In this document: one piece after another, positions 8,873 through 17,693 of the stretch
Layout: the number at the start of each line of letters is the position of its first letter
Numbering within the stretch: the stretch's first letter is position 1
DNA from: Oscillospiraceae bacterium
GTDB lineage: Bacteria > Bacillota > Clostridia > Oscillospirales > Oscillospiraceae
DNA: 64,000 nucleotides
Assembly: GCA_020025545.1 (NCBI GenBank)
Contig: JAHHRX010000004.1
Coordinates: 1-64,000 of the forward strand
Reading direction: 5' to 3'
Translations under genes and position numbers: made by a program
Notes under the pieces: generated by a model
Seen by the model: only the letters and a program-made list of their open reading frames with translations
Told to the model about the DNA's origin: nothing
The model's database searches: none

Positions 8873-9112
8873 TTAGAAGAAGCTTAGAGACAGAGTCAGG
8901 AGAGCCCAAGCCAAAGCAATCCACTTGGTTGCAGAAGCCAGCATCTTGTCGAGGCTGCCACGCTTGCTCTTGCTGAGGTAAGTATCTGCATTGCCGCCTG
9001 CGATAGCGCCGGACAGACCAGCCTCTTTGCCGGACTGGAACAGAACGACAAGAATCAGAGCAACGCTGGCGATGACCTCAAAAACGGTCAAGACAATCTT
9101 CAAAGTATCCAT
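8873..9112 (-). CDS. secG: preprotein translocase subunit SecG
   Basis: This 79-residue protein has two hydrophobic segments (about 5-25 and 58-77) flanking the SecG loop LFQSGKEAGLSGAIAGG. SecG is the small helper subunit of the SecYEG channel. GGAGG lies 9 bases before the ATG. It is monocistronic, with a promoter just upstream and a hairpin terminator immediately downstream. Confidence 0.95.
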   Translation of the reverse strand: MDTLKIVLTVFEVIASVALILVVLFQSGKEAGLSGAIAGGNADTYLSKSKRGSLDKMLASATKWIALAWALLTLSLSFF

Positions 9113-9153
9113 TTCTCAAACCTCCCTCCAACGGGTGTTACATAATCTATGAC

Positions 9154-9182
9154 ATTATACCATACAGGAATACAAATTGCAA
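9154..9182 (-). promoter_or_regulatory. promoter of secG
   Basis: On the minus strand TTGCAA, a 17-base spacer ending in TGG, and TATAAT. Confidence 0.8.
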
Positions 9183-9206
9183 GCAAAATCACAACTTTTT
9201 TGTTTT

Positions 9207-10334
9207 TTACTTCTGCACCCAGTTGCCAGAAGACAAACAGTTAAGATACGCTTCGATAAAGGGATCCAATGCACCGTCCATAACAGCATTCACGTTGGAG
9301 CTTTCGCAACCGGTGCGGGTATCCTTCACCAGTGTGTAAGGCATAAAGACGTAGTTTCGGATCTGGCTGCCCCACTCGATCTTCTGCTGGACACCCTTGA
9401 TATCGGAAATCTTATCCAGATGCTCCCTTTCCTTGATCTCTACCAATTTACTGCGAAGCATACGAAGACAGGTTTCCTTGTTCTGGAACTGGCTGCGCTC
9501 AGTCTGACAGGAAACCACAATACCGGTAGCCTTGTGGATCAGACGAACAGCAGAAGAAGTCTTGTTGATGTGCTGACCGCCGGCACCGGAAGAACGGAAC
9601 ACCTGCATTTCATAATCCTCGGGACGGATTTCTACATCATTGCTGTCATTTTCAATATCGGGAATCACCTCGATCGCAGAGAAAGAGGTCTGGCGGCGGG
9701 CATTGGCGTCAAAAGGAGAAACACGAACCAAACGGTGCACACCATTTTCGCCTTTCAGGAAGCCGTAGGCATTCTCGCCCTCGATCAGGATATCCGCCGA
9801 CTTGAGTCCCGCTTCATCGCCTTCCTGATAGTCCATGATCTTGTAGGTGAAACCATGCCGTTCGGCCCAGCGTGTATACATACGGTACAACATCTGGCAC
9901 CAGTCCTGCGCTTCGGTGCCGCCTGCGCCGGCGTGGAAGCTCATCAGAGCATTATTCTTATCGTAATGACCGGTCAGAAGCGTCTCCAGACGGCACTGCT
10001 CCATTTCCTCAGCAAGATTTTCAAAGCCCTCTTTGAGTTCGGACAGCATGGAGTCGTCATCCTCTTCCGCAGCCATCTCACAAATGGTAATCATATCTTC
10101 CCAAGCACTCAGCATTTTGTGGTAGCGCTCAATCTTGCTCTCGGTAATCCGGGTTTTCACCACGATCTTCTGGCTCTTCTCAGGATCATCCCAAAAGCCG
10201 GGCGCTTCCTGCATAGCGTGGAGCCGTTCCAGTTCGTCCTTCAATCCTTCCAGATTCAGGGATTCTGACAGGCCATCCAGACTGGGCTTCATGTCGTTTA
10301 ATTTCTGCTTATAATTATCAAATTCAATATTCAT
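9207..10334 (-). CDS. prfB: peptide chain release factor 2, single-frame version
   Basis: RF2 of 375 residues ends translation at UGA and UAA. The peptidyl-hydrolysis motif GGQ is at 252-254 and the RF2-specific stop-codon reader SPF at 206-208. The region that usually carries the programmed +1 frameshift (CUU UGA C in many bacteria) reads continuously as TCC CTG AAT CTG, so no frameshift is needed here. The ATG at 10334 overlaps the stop of a possible five-codon leader frame starting at 10348 (ATGA overlap). Its promoter is TTTACA-17-TATAAT. Confidence 0.95.
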   Translation of the reverse strand: MNIEFDNYKQKLNDMKPSLDGLSESLNLEGLKDELERLHAMQEAPGFWDDPEKSQKIVVKTRITESKIERYHKMLSAWEDMITICEMAAEEDDDSMLSELKEGFENLAEEMEQCRLETLLTGHYDKNNALMSFHAGAGGTEAQDWCQMLYRMYTRWAERHGFTYKIMDYQEGDEAGLKSADILIEGENAYGFLKGENGVHRLVRVSPFDANARRQTSFSAIEVIPDIENDSNDVEIRPEDYEMQVFRSSGAGGQHINKTSSAVRLIHKATGIVVSCQTERSQFQNKETCLRMLRSKLVEIKEREHLDKISDIKGVQQKIEWGSQIRNYVFMPYTLVKDTRTGCESSNVNAVMDGALDPFIEAYLNCLSSGNWVQK

Positions 10335-10374
10335 GTAGCTACTCTCATTTCCTCTTGTATCAGCATTTTGATTT

Positions 10375-10403
10375 ATTATATCCGAAAAGTAAGAATATGT
10401 AAA
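10375..10403 (-). promoter_or_regulatory. promoter of prfB
   Basis: On the minus strand TTTACA, a 17-base spacer and a perfect TATAAT. Confidence 0.8.
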
Positions 10404-10516
10404 GAGTTTCAAAAAATATTCACAGATTTGGGTACAATTGTTTTGTATTTGTACCGCCATACCACAGCGTTTTACCGTCATTGATTATAATTGACAGAAA
10501 ATGAGCCGATATTTCA

Positions 10517-10545
10517 TTGACAGCAGGTAAAATATCCGCTACAAT
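10517..10545 (+). promoter_or_regulatory. promoter of tRNA-Arg
   Basis: TTGACA, a 17-base spacer and TACAAT end 14 bases before the mature tRNA. Confidence 0.85.
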
Positions 10546-10559
10546 ATATCTACTTATTT

Positions 10560-10636
10560 GTCTCTGTAGCTCAGCAGGATAGAGCATTCGCCTCCTAAGC
10601 GAAAGGTCGGGCGTTCGAATCGCCCCAGGGACGCCA
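10560..10636 (+). tRNA. tRNA-Arg(CCT), CCA encoded
   Basis: The acceptor stem GTCTCTG pairs with CAGGGAC, followed by discriminator G and an encoded CCA. The anticodon stem TTCGC/GCGAA encloses CTCCTAA, giving anticodon CCT. The T-loop TTCGAAT is normal. It is a single-gene unit with its own promoter and terminator. Confidence 0.97.
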
Positions 10637-10668
10637 AAAACCGTCTGCTTTTAAAGCAGACGGTTTTT
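10637..10668. terminator. terminator after tRNA-Arg
   Basis: A nearly perfect palindrome with 15-16 bp arms (AAAACCGTCTGC and its complement) ending in TTTTT follows the CCA directly. A-runs on the other side make it usable from the minus strand too. Confidence 0.9.
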
Positions 10669-10944
10669 ATACGTTACAAAGGTCATCCATGAGAATCTCA
10701 CGGATATTTTCATCAATGCATCGCTCCAAATACGCAAATACCGGTATCACCACAGCGCTTCGTTCCGCAGCACCGGAACGAACCACCAACAATGCACCTT
10801 AGGCTTGCGGATATCACAGTCGATCGCAAGAGTCCGCTTTCCTGCCTCCGCCAGAAAAACGGACAAATTTACAGCCGTTACACTCTTTTCTGCACCCGGC
10901 GCGGAAGATGTTACCATAAGCACATCAACCTTAAATAATACCAC
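10667..10944 (-). pseudogene. remnant of a capsular tyrosine kinase (CpsD/CapB-type)
   Basis: An open frame from 10944 reads VLMVTSSAPGAEKSV, then LAEAGKRTLAIDCDIRKPKVH, which matches the P-loop region and following strand of CpsD/Wzz-associated tyrosine kinases. The Walker A GEGKS has become GAEKS, the frame ends within about 20 residues after the DIRKPKVH motif, and another frame then continues with GALLVVRSG, like a later strand of the same family. The product would be far too short (family about 220-240 residues). I read this as a decayed gene with an internal deletion or frameshift. No capsule genes are nearby. Confidence 0.65.
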
Positions 10945-10985
10945 TATGGATATTTTTCAAATGAATGATTTCTTTTTTAGGATTT

Positions 10986-10996
10986 TGTGGTAGAAT
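10986..10996 (+). promoter_or_regulatory. extended -10 promoter of the GH3 lipoprotein gene
   Basis: TGTGGTAGAAT lies 18 bases before the chosen start; no convincing -35 is present. Confidence 0.55.
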
Positions 10997-11013
10997 ATCC
11001 GAGAGGTGATCTC

Positions 11014-12174
11014 ATGAAGCAATTGCTTTTGTTTTTTATCCTGCCAATGCTGCTGTCAGGCTGTTTTGGCGGAACCGGGAAAGAACACACATCTCCTGCG
11101 GAAACAGTCGCTTCCGCTCCCCTGCCTTCTCAAATGACAGAACCCCCAACTGTACCATCCACAGATCCGCCTGAGAGTTTTGTAACGCTGTTGGAGCAAA
11201 TGTCTTTGGAGGAAAAAGTCGGGCAGCTTTTTATAGCACGTTTCCCGGATTCGTCTGCCAAAGACGATATCACAAAATACCATCTGGGCGGCTTTGTCCT
11301 CTTTGCCAAAGATTTTCAAAATGAAACCAAGGATTCCATCGGTCAGGAGCTTTCTGCACTCCAGTCTGTCTCCAGAATTCCTCTGCTTTTCGCTGTGGAC
11401 GAGGAAGGCGGCCAAGTGAATCGAATCAGCAAATACCCGGCTTTCCGTCCGAAGCCTTTCCCATCTTCCAGATTCCTATATGAAAAAGGCGGGCTGGACG
11501 CAATACGAACCATAGAAACAGAAAAGGCTCAGCTGCTGAATTTGCTCGGCATCAATGTAAATCTGGCACCGGTATGCGATATTACCACAAACCCTGCCGC
11601 TTTTATGTACAATCGTTCTTTGGGGCAATCGCCAGCCATCACCGCTCAATATGTCCAGACCGTTGTAAAAATCATGTCACAGCACAATGTAGGCGCTGTA
11701 TTGAAGCATTTCCCGGGATACGGCAATAATACTGACACCCACACCGCAATTGCCGTAGACAACCGTCCTCTGGAAACACTGGAAAAAGAAGACCTTGTTC
11801 CCTTTTCTGCCGGAATTAGCGAAGGATGCCATGCGATTATGATAAGCCATGTGTATATAAATGCGCTGGATTCCCAAATGCCTGCGACACTATCCCCTGC
11901 AGTACATGAATACCTGCGCAATACCATGCACTTTAACGGTGTCATCATAACCGATGATCTGTCCATGAAGGCGATCACCGACACCTACGGTGCCGATGAA
12001 GCCGCAGTATTGGCAGTGCTGGCAGGAAATGATTTGCTTTGCTCCACTGAATACAACCAGCAATACGAAGCCGTTTTGTCTGCTGTCCGAAGCGGAAGAA
12101 TACCGGAAGCCACGCTGAACCGGGCTGTAGCGCGTGTTCTGCATTGGAAATCTGAACTGAGCCTTCTCAAATAA
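11014..12174 (+). CDS. NagZ-like beta-N-acetylhexosaminidase lipoprotein (GH3)
   Basis: This 386-residue protein is a secreted, lipid-anchored GH3 enzyme. A lipoprotein signal ends in the lipobox LLSGC with Cys17; a Thr/Pro/Ser-rich linker follows (20-55). The catalytic domain shows KHFPGYG (231-237), the Asp-Thr-His dyad segment NNTDTHT typical of NagZ (Asp241, His243), and the nucleophile region VIITDDLSM with Asp314. It probably trims N-acetylglucosamine from peptidoglycan fragments outside the membrane. The start at 11014 follows GAGAGGTG; a GTG at 10987 overlaps the promoter. YitT follows after 24 bases, so the two may form an operon. Confidence 0.92.
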   Translation: MKQLLLFFILPMLLSGCFGGTGKEHTSPAETVASAPLPSQMTEPPTVPSTDPPESFVTLLEQMSLEEKVGQLFIARFPDSSAKDDITKYHLGGFVLFAKDFQNETKDSIGQELSALQSVSRIPLLFAVDEEGGQVNRISKYPAFRPKPFPSSRFLYEKGGLDAIRTIETEKAQLLNLLGINVNLAPVCDITTNPAAFMYNRSLGQSPAITAQYVQTVVKIMSQHNVGAVLKHFPGYGNNTDTHTAIAVDNRPLETLEKEDLVPFSAGISEGCHAIMISHVYINALDSQMPATLSPAVHEYLRNTMHFNGVIITDDLSMKAITDTYGADEAAVLAVLAGNDLLCSTEYNQQYEAVLSAVRSGRIPEATLNRAVARVLHWKSELSLLK

Positions 12175-12198
12175 GTACTGAATCTTTAAGAGGATATT

Positions 12199-13056
12199 AT
12201 GAATAAGAAGAAAAGCATAAAAAGCCTGAAGGAGTTTTTTCTGATTACCATCGGGACAGCCATTGTAGCATCTGCGGTATTTTTCTTTTTAATACCGAGT
12301 CATCTTTCCATCGGCAGCATCTCCGGACTTGCGGTGGTGCTGGCTAACCTTATTCCCCTGCCGGTTTCTATGATCACTATGGTTTTAAACCTATTGCTGC
12401 TCGTTGTGGGATTTATCTTTATCGGCAAGGAATTCGGCGGAAAAACAGTCTATACTTCCATTTTGATGCCCTGCTGTCTCCGTGTTTTGGAGTGGGCTTT
12501 TCCGGATACCACTTCTATTATGGGCGATCCTTTTGTAGACATGGTGTGCTATCTGTTTATTGTCAGCATCGGTCTGGCCATTCTGTTCAACTGCAATGCA
12601 TCTTCCGGCGGCCTGGATATTGTCACGAAGCTTCTGAACAAATATCTGGGCATGGAAATGGGAACAGCCATGAGTCTTTCCGGTATGGCAGTGGCCCTTT
12701 CTGCGTTCTTTTTCTATGATCTCAAAACCGTCATACTGAGCATCCTCGGTACATATCTCAACGGCATCGTACTGGATCATTTTATATTCGGCTTTACCGT
12801 GAAAAAGCGAGTTTGCATCATTTCCCAAAAGGAGACCGAGATCCGGCAGTTTATTTTGCAAAACCTCCACAGCGGTGCTACCATCTACGAAAGCATCGGA
12901 GCTTTTAATATGGAACCCCGCCGGGAAATTATCACGATTTTGGACAAAAACGAATACCAAAAGCTTATGCGCTTCCTTGAAAAGACAGATACAGACGCCT
13001 TTGTGACTATTTACAATGTCAACAAAATCATCTACCGTCCGAAAGTGAGAGGATAG
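12199..13056 (+). CDS. YitT family membrane protein (DUF161/DUF2179)
   Basis: This 285-residue protein has five or six hydrophobic segments in the first ~195 residues, including the family stretch NASSGGLDIVTKLLNKY. It ends with a soluble DUF2179 domain (about 200-280) around ISQKETEIRQFI and GATIYESIGAF. YitT proteins are widespread in Firmicutes and their function is not established. AGAGGA precedes the ATG, and the gene lies 24 bases after the GH3 lipoprotein gene. A strong terminator follows. Confidence 0.9.
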   Translation: MNKKKSIKSLKEFFLITIGTAIVASAVFFFLIPSHLSIGSISGLAVVLANLIPLPVSMITMVLNLLLLVVGFIFIGKEFGGKTVYTSILMPCCLRVLEWAFPDTTSIMGDPFVDMVCYLFIVSIGLAILFNCNASSGGLDIVTKLLNKYLGMEMGTAMSLSGMAVALSAFFFYDLKTVILSILGTYLNGIVLDHFIFGFTVKKRVCIISQKETEIRQFILQNLHSGATIYESIGAFNMEPRREIITILDKNEYQKLMRFLEKTDTDAFVTIYNVNKIIYRPKVRG

Positions 13057-13099
13057 GCAGAAACGGAATTCGCCCCAAAAAGCAGAAACTCAGAAAGCA

Positions 13100-13146
13100 A
13101 AAAGGAACGGAGTGTATCCCTTTCAATACATTCCGTTCCTTTTACT
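13100..13146 (+). terminator. terminator after yitT
   Basis: A stem of about 17 bp (AAAAGGAACGGA with its complement, one mismatch) is followed by TTTT. Confidence 0.85.
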
Positions 13147-13163
13147 ATCGTTTTCTCATAATA

Positions 13164-13207
13164 TCAAAACCGGCACAGTCCAGTTAGGATCCTGTGCCGG
13201 TTTCTTT
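13164..13207 (-). terminator. terminator after mrp
   Basis: The 12-bp stem AAACCGGCACAG/CTGTGCCGGTTT has a 13-base loop and is followed by TTTT on the minus strand. A smaller stem GCCGAA/TTCGGC lies between it and the mrp stop codon. The 13057-13254 gap holds only these hairpins. Confidence 0.75.
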
Positions 13208-13254
13208 ATAAAAATATCTTACGGGGCGCAGCCGAAGTTCTTCGGCACTTTTAT

Positions 13255-14082
13255 TCAGTCGAGATTTTCTACGGCCTTCACGACATCGGAAACGCTATCC
13301 GTGTCAATGCTCTCCATCATGCCGCTGTCGTAGCACTCGGCAACATGGGGATCGATGGGCAGTCTTGCCAAAATGGGAAGATCAAATTCTTGAGAAATCT
13401 GATCCAAATGGCTCTTTCCGAAGACTTCAATCTTTTTTCCGCAGTCCGGGCAGGTAAGATAACTGTAGTTTTCTACCAGACCGAGGACCGGAATGTGCAT
13501 CATATTTGCCATCTTTACAGCCTTGGAAACAATCATGGAAACCAGATCCTGAGGGCTGGTAACAATAACAATGCCATCCACAGGCAGACTCTGAAACACA
13601 GTCAAAGGTACATCACCGGTTCCGGGAGGCATATCCACAAACATATAATCCACATCTTCCCAGATGACATCCGTCCAGAACTGCTTAACGGCACCGGCAA
13701 TCACAGGACCGCGCCAAACCACCGGGTCACCGGGGTTATCCAGAAGAAGGTTGATAGACATGACCTGAATACCGGATCTGGTGAGCGCCGGATAGAGACC
13801 GTGATCGTCAGCGCCCTGGCACTCGGTAACGCCAAAGGCTTTGGGAATAGAAGGGCCGGTAATATCGGCATCCAGAATGCCGACACGCTTACCCCGCCGA
13901 GCCATAGCCACCGCCAAAGTAGAGGTAATGGTGGACTTACCGACACCACCCTTGCCGGAAACAACAGCGATGACTTTTTTTACGCTGGATTTGGGGTTCA
14001 GAGATTCCAGCAGGCTCTTCTTTTTGCGATCTGAGCAGTCAGAACTGCCGCAAGATGCGCAATTACCGTTACATGAACTCAT
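13255..14082 (-). CDS. mrp: Mrp/NBP35-type Fe-S cluster carrier ATPase
   Basis: This 275-residue P-loop ATPase is of the Mrp/ApbC family, which carries and delivers Fe-S clusters in the cytosol. The deviant Walker A GKGGVGKS is at 43-50, followed by DADITGPSIPKAFG and the PPGTGD segment. A Cys-rich N-terminus (four Cys in the first 16 residues) and the later CPDC motif fit cluster binding. AGGAGCG precedes the ATG. It is monocistronic with a perfect consensus promoter. Confidence 0.93.
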   Translation of the reverse strand: MSSCNGNCASCGSSDCSDRKKKSLLESLNPKSSVKKVIAVVSGKGGVGKSTITSTLAVAMARRGKRVGILDADITGPSIPKAFGVTECQGADDHGLYPALTRSGIQVMSINLLLDNPGDPVVWRGPVIAGAVKQFWTDVIWEDVDYMFVDMPPGTGDVPLTVFQSLPVDGIVIVTSPQDLVSMIVSKAVKMANMMHIPVLGLVENYSYLTCPDCGKKIEVFGKSHLDQISQEFDLPILARLPIDPHVAECYDSGMMESIDTDSVSDVVKAVENLD

Positions 14083-14114
14083 GTATATTCGCTCCTTATC
14101 AATTATCTTTCCAT

Positions 14115-14143
14115 ATTATAGGCCTATTACAGACATGTGTCAA
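14115..14143 (-). promoter_or_regulatory. promoter of mrp
   Basis: Perfect consensus on the minus strand: TTGACA, a 17-base spacer and TATAAT. It is the strongest promoter-like sequence in the window. Confidence 0.88.
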
Positions 14144-14191
14144 TCAAAAAGCGGCAAAAACCACGATTTCTTTGGCTGCATTTCCCGCACA

Positions 14192-16057
14192 TTATTCCTG
14201 CTGTGCGTTTTCCCATCGCTCCATGAGTTCCAGAAGCACCGCTTCCGCTTCTTCTTTTTCTCCCAGCAGGCGGGTCAGCTCCACATAGTCTGCAGCCGCC
14301 GCTTCAATGGATGCGTCAAAGGATGCAACCACCTGCTCCTGCTTTTCGATTTCCCGCTCCAGACGGCGAATCAGCTTATCCGTTTCCTTGGTACCACCCT
14401 TAGGCTTTTCTTTTTTGGGCTTGGGCACTGCCGCAGCAGGCTGCCTGCCTGCCGCCTCATGTTCCAAAATGGAACGGTATTTTGCATAACCGCAGTCAAA
14501 ATCCCGAATACCGCCCTCCCCCAGCTGCCAGATTCGCTCCGCAAATTTTTCAATGAAATAGCGGTCGTGGGAGACAAACAGCAGAGTGCCTTCAAATTCT
14601 TCGATAGCCGCCTCGATCCATTCACGGGACGCAATGTCCAGATGGTTCGTAGGCTCATCCAGAATGAGCAGATTGATTTTTTCATCCATCAGCATACACA
14701 ACCGCAGCCGGGACTGTTCGCCGCCGGAAAGGCTGCCTACGGTCTTAAAAACATCCTCTCCCTGGAAAAGGAACTGTCCCAGTCGGTCTCTGGCCGTCTG
14801 TGGTGAGCAGTTGAGCTCATAGAGCATGGTATCATAGAGCGTCCGCTCCGGATGCGCAAAATGGATAATCTGCGGCAAGTATCCCCATTTTACCGTAGGG
14901 CCAAACTGAATCTTGCCGCCAAAATCTTCCTCACCCAGAAGGCACTTGATAAAGGTGGATTTTCCGGTGCCATTGTCCCCCAGCAGTGCGATACGCTCAC
15001 CGCCGGTGACATTCAGCTCCACATTGGAAAACAACTGCCGATCACCAAATGCCTTGGAAACATTTTTCATTTTAAAAACCACATCGCCAGAGAAATCCTT
15101 TTCGCCGAAGCCTGCCTTCAGTGTTTTCTGGGTCTTGGGTTTGCCGGTCTTTTGAATCCGCTCCATACGGTGCTGGATGGACATGGCACGGCGGTAAAGG
15201 GTGCGGTTGTTGATGCCCCAGCCCTTCATGCGCTCCACCGTGTAACCCAGCTGCTTAAGCTTTGCCTGCTCCTGTTCGTATTGCTTAAGCTGCAAGTCAA
15301 AGCGGGCCTGCTTTTCGTCCATATAGAAAGAATAGTTGCCGGAATAGAATTCTGCATGTCCCTCAGTGATCTCAATGCATCGCTGAGCCACCACATCCAG
15401 AAAATAACGGTCATGGGAAATGGCCAGCACCGTTCCTTTAAAGCTCAGAATATAGTTTTCCAGCCACTCCACACTCCGCAGATCAAGATGGTTGGTCGGT
15501 TCATCCAGCAATAAAATATCCGTCTTTTGCAGCAGCAGCCGGGCAAGGTTCATTCTTGTCTTCTCGCCGCCGGAAAGGCTGTCGAAATTCTGCACACGCT
15601 GCTCCGGGGTGATGCCAAGGCCGTTGCAGACCTTGTCCAGCTCAACATCCATCTCGTAGCCGCCGCCGGATTGAAATCGATTCTCGAGAGCATCATATTC
15701 CCGCAGCAAAGCGTCTGTAGTGCCGCTCACCATTTCGTTTTCCAGCTTTTCCATCTTCCTGCGCACACGGAGCAGCTCGTCAAATGCCGAACGCAGAACA
15801 TCATTCACGGTATATCCCTGCGGGAAAACAGGAATCTGAGAGATGAGACCCACCCGTTTTCCGGGATTTACAAAAATTTCGCCCTCATCATAGTCCATTT
15901 CCCCTGTGAGGATCTTGAACAGCGTGGTTTTACCGCAGCCGTTTCGTCCCAGAATTGCCACCCGCTCCCCTTCCTGAATTTCAAAGCTAAGGCCATCCAG
16001 AAGGTTTTCGCCGATGACGAAGAATTTTGTTAAGTTTTTAACCGATATATCTACCAT
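14192..16057 (-). CDS. ABC-F family ATPase
   Basis: This 621-residue soluble protein has two ABC ATPase domains and no membrane part. The P-loops are GRNGCGKTT and GDNGTGKST, and both signature/Walker B sets are intact (LSGGEKTR with LLLDEPTNHLDL, LSGGEQSR with LILDEPTNHLDI). A charged linker and a C-terminal coiled coil (about 545-615) complete the ABC-F plan. Such proteins act on the ribosome, in translation stress or antibiotic protection; the subfamily cannot be fixed here. The ATG at 16057 follows GGAG and comes 5 bases after the rnmV stop. The last gene of the comEC-holA-rnmV run. Confidence 0.92.
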   Translation of the reverse strand: MVDISVKNLTKFFVIGENLLDGLSFEIQEGERVAILGRNGCGKTTLFKILTGEMDYDEGEIFVNPGKRVGLISQIPVFPQGYTVNDVLRSAFDELLRVRRKMEKLENEMVSGTTDALLREYDALENRFQSGGGYEMDVELDKVCNGLGITPEQRVQNFDSLSGGEKTRMNLARLLLQKTDILLLDEPTNHLDLRSVEWLENYILSFKGTVLAISHDRYFLDVVAQRCIEITEGHAEFYSGNYSFYMDEKQARFDLQLKQYEQEQAKLKQLGYTVERMKGWGINNRTLYRRAMSIQHRMERIQKTGKPKTQKTLKAGFGEKDFSGDVVFKMKNVSKAFGDRQLFSNVELNVTGGERIALLGDNGTGKSTFIKCLLGEEDFGGKIQFGPTVKWGYLPQIIHFAHPERTLYDTMLYELNCSPQTARDRLGQFLFQGEDVFKTVGSLSGGEQSRLRLCMLMDEKINLLILDEPTNHLDIASREWIEAAIEEFEGTLLFVSHDRYFIEKFAERIWQLGEGGIRDFDCGYAKYRSILEHEAAGRQPAAAVPKPKKEKPKGGTKETDKLIRRLEREIEKQEQVVASFDASIEAAAADYVELTRLLGEKEEAEAVLLELMERWENAQQE

Positions 16058-16062
16058 GATAT

Positions 16063-16650
16063 TCACTCCAGAGATTCTATGATCTCAACGACATTCTCTT
16101 TTGTGTACAAAAGATTCAATGCCTGCAGCATGGCGTTGGCGCTCATGCGTTGAGGCATGTTCAATTTTTTGAGGAGCTTCAGCCGCAGGGCTGAACTATC
16201 TTTCCCCCCCGACAGCCCCAGTTCCACAAGATCCTGCTTGGTGATTCCCCGGGGGATGCCGTGGCTCTCACCTTCTATGGTGGCGCCTGCCCTTCGCAGG
16301 GCTTCCACAATCACCTCCGGGCGCATCCCTTCTACACCCAGTTTTCCTTCTTTGCCGGCTGTGGCTTTGCGCCGCTCTTTGCCGTATATGTCCGGAATAT
16401 AGGCGTGTTTCAGGTATTTACCGTCAATGGCGCTTTTGATATGGTTTCGGATCACAAATCCGGCACCATCGGAGTCTGTAAAAACAATCAGCCCCCGCTT
16501 TTCTGCCACCTGACGCAGCAGCGCCAGCTGCTGCTTGTCTTTAAAAATGCCAAAGCCGGAGGTCTCCAAAATCGGAGCATCCACGATCTGGGACAGGGTA
16601 TTTTTATCGTAGCGTCCTTCCACCACAATGGCCTCTTTAATTTTGATCAT
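16063..16650 (-). CDS. rnmV: ribonuclease M5
   Basis: This 195-residue Toprim-fold nuclease matures 5S rRNA in Firmicutes. The Toprim residues are visible in VVEGRYDK near the N-terminus and TDSDGAG around residue 60; the middle VEGMRPEVI stretch is typical. The first 14 bases overlap the 3' end of holA, and the ABC-F gene follows 5 bases after the stop, so translation is probably coupled along the operon. Confidence 0.95.
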   Translation of the reverse strand: MIKIKEAIVVEGRYDKNTLSQIVDAPILETSGFGIFKDKQQLALLRQVAEKRGLIVFTDSDGAGFVIRNHIKSAIDGKYLKHAYIPDIYGKERRKATAGKEGKLGVEGMRPEVIVEALRRAGATIEGESHGIPRGITKQDLVELGLSGGKDSSALRLKLLKKLNMPQRMSANAMLQALNLLYTKENVVEIIESLE

Positions 16651-17689
16651 TGCGTGCCTCCTGTGCCAGCTGCAAAATCAGCACTTCCAGCAGCCGCTTG
16701 GGGTCGTCATAGGAAGTTTTCATACGATAGTCCGTCTCAATAATCAGCTCTGACGCCTTTTTGCAGAAAGCAGGACTGAAACGGCGCGCTGCATCCATGA
16801 GTTTTCGGGCAGGATAGTCTGCAATGCCGCAAAGACGCATTAGCTCCGAAGAATTTCTGCCATTGTCCAGCAGCGTTCTTGCCGTTCCGATTCGGCGGAA
16901 ATGGCTGCCGACAGCGCCTAAAATGGTAATGGGCTCCTGTTGCATTTTCAGAAGCTGCTGCAATTTCTGAAGAGCCAGACCGTACTTTCCCTCTCCCATC
17001 AGATCCGTCATCTGAAAAACGACTGCATCCATCACCGGCTCTGTCACCGCATCAATGTCCGCCTTGCAGATTTCATCTGCTTCGGAATAGGCCGAAATCT
17101 TGCTGATTTCCCCTGCCAGAACCGTCATGGTGCCGCCGGTAATGTCAATAAGATAGGTACACAGCTCCGGGGAAATGTGCTTTTTGTTGGCGGCAAAATG
17201 CCGTGTGACCCAGCTGATAAGTTCCCGCTGATTCTGTTTTGCAAATTCCACGATAAGCCCATTTTGGCTGACGGCCTCCCACAGCTTTTTAAGCCGCTTG
17301 TCCGGCTTCCATGGCTGGCTTTCATAGGTAAAAACCACCGTACAGTATTCGGGAATGTCCGAAAGGATCTCCGCCATTTTATTCCGTTCAGTCTCCGGCA
17401 GCTTAAACAGGTCAATATCATCCACCTGCACAAAGGTATGCTCTGCCATCATAGGCATATTTTCCACCGCATTGGCAAAGTCCTGAACATCAAAGGTTTC
17501 ATAGTTCAGCTTATGGAAATTGAAGGATTCCGTCAGAGGGTCCAGAAGCAGTTTCCGCAGCTGCAGAAGGTAATGCTCCAGCAAAAACATCTCTTCCCCA
17601 TGGAAAATATACAGTCGTCCCGGCGCTTTGTTCTTGATTTCTGCCTTGAGCTGCTGAAGCTCCTCATGAGCAGGCTGTTTTTTTGCCAT
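16637..17689 (-). CDS. holA: DNA polymerase III subunit delta
   Basis: This 350-residue clamp-loader subunit opens the sliding clamp. The N-terminal GRLYIFHGEEMFLLEHYL and the mid-region FVQVDDIDLFK match HolA, whose Walker site is naturally degenerate. Its ribosome site AGGAGG is formed by the last two codons of comEC (AGG AGG TAA), 4 bases before the ATG begins after the stop. The comEC-holA neighbourhood is conserved in Firmicutes. Confidence 0.95.
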   Translation of the reverse strand: MAKKQPAHEELQQLKAEIKNKAPGRLYIFHGEEMFLLEHYLLQLRKLLLDPLTESFNFHKLNYETFDVQDFANAVENMPMMAEHTFVQVDDIDLFKLPETERNKMAEILSDIPEYCTVVFTYESQPWKPDKRLKKLWEAVSQNGLIVEFAKQNQRELISWVTRHFAANKKHISPELCTYLIDITGGTMTVLAGEISKISAYSEADEICKADIDAVTEPVMDAVVFQMTDLMGEGKYGLALQKLQQLLKMQQEPITILGAVGSHFRRIGTARTLLDNGRNSSELMRLCGIADYPARKLMDAARRFSPAFCKKASELIIETDYRMKTSYDDPKRLLEVLILQLAQEARNDQN

Positions 17690-17693
17690 GGTG

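Noticed and set aside
7401..8876. Long plus-strand open frame opposite pepD
   Set aside because: Antisense shadow; the pepD frame carries all metal-site residues, and the promoter and terminator fit pepD.
9207..10334. Programmed +1 frameshift in prfB
   Set aside because: The usual CTT TGA C site is absent; the coding frame is continuous from the ATG.
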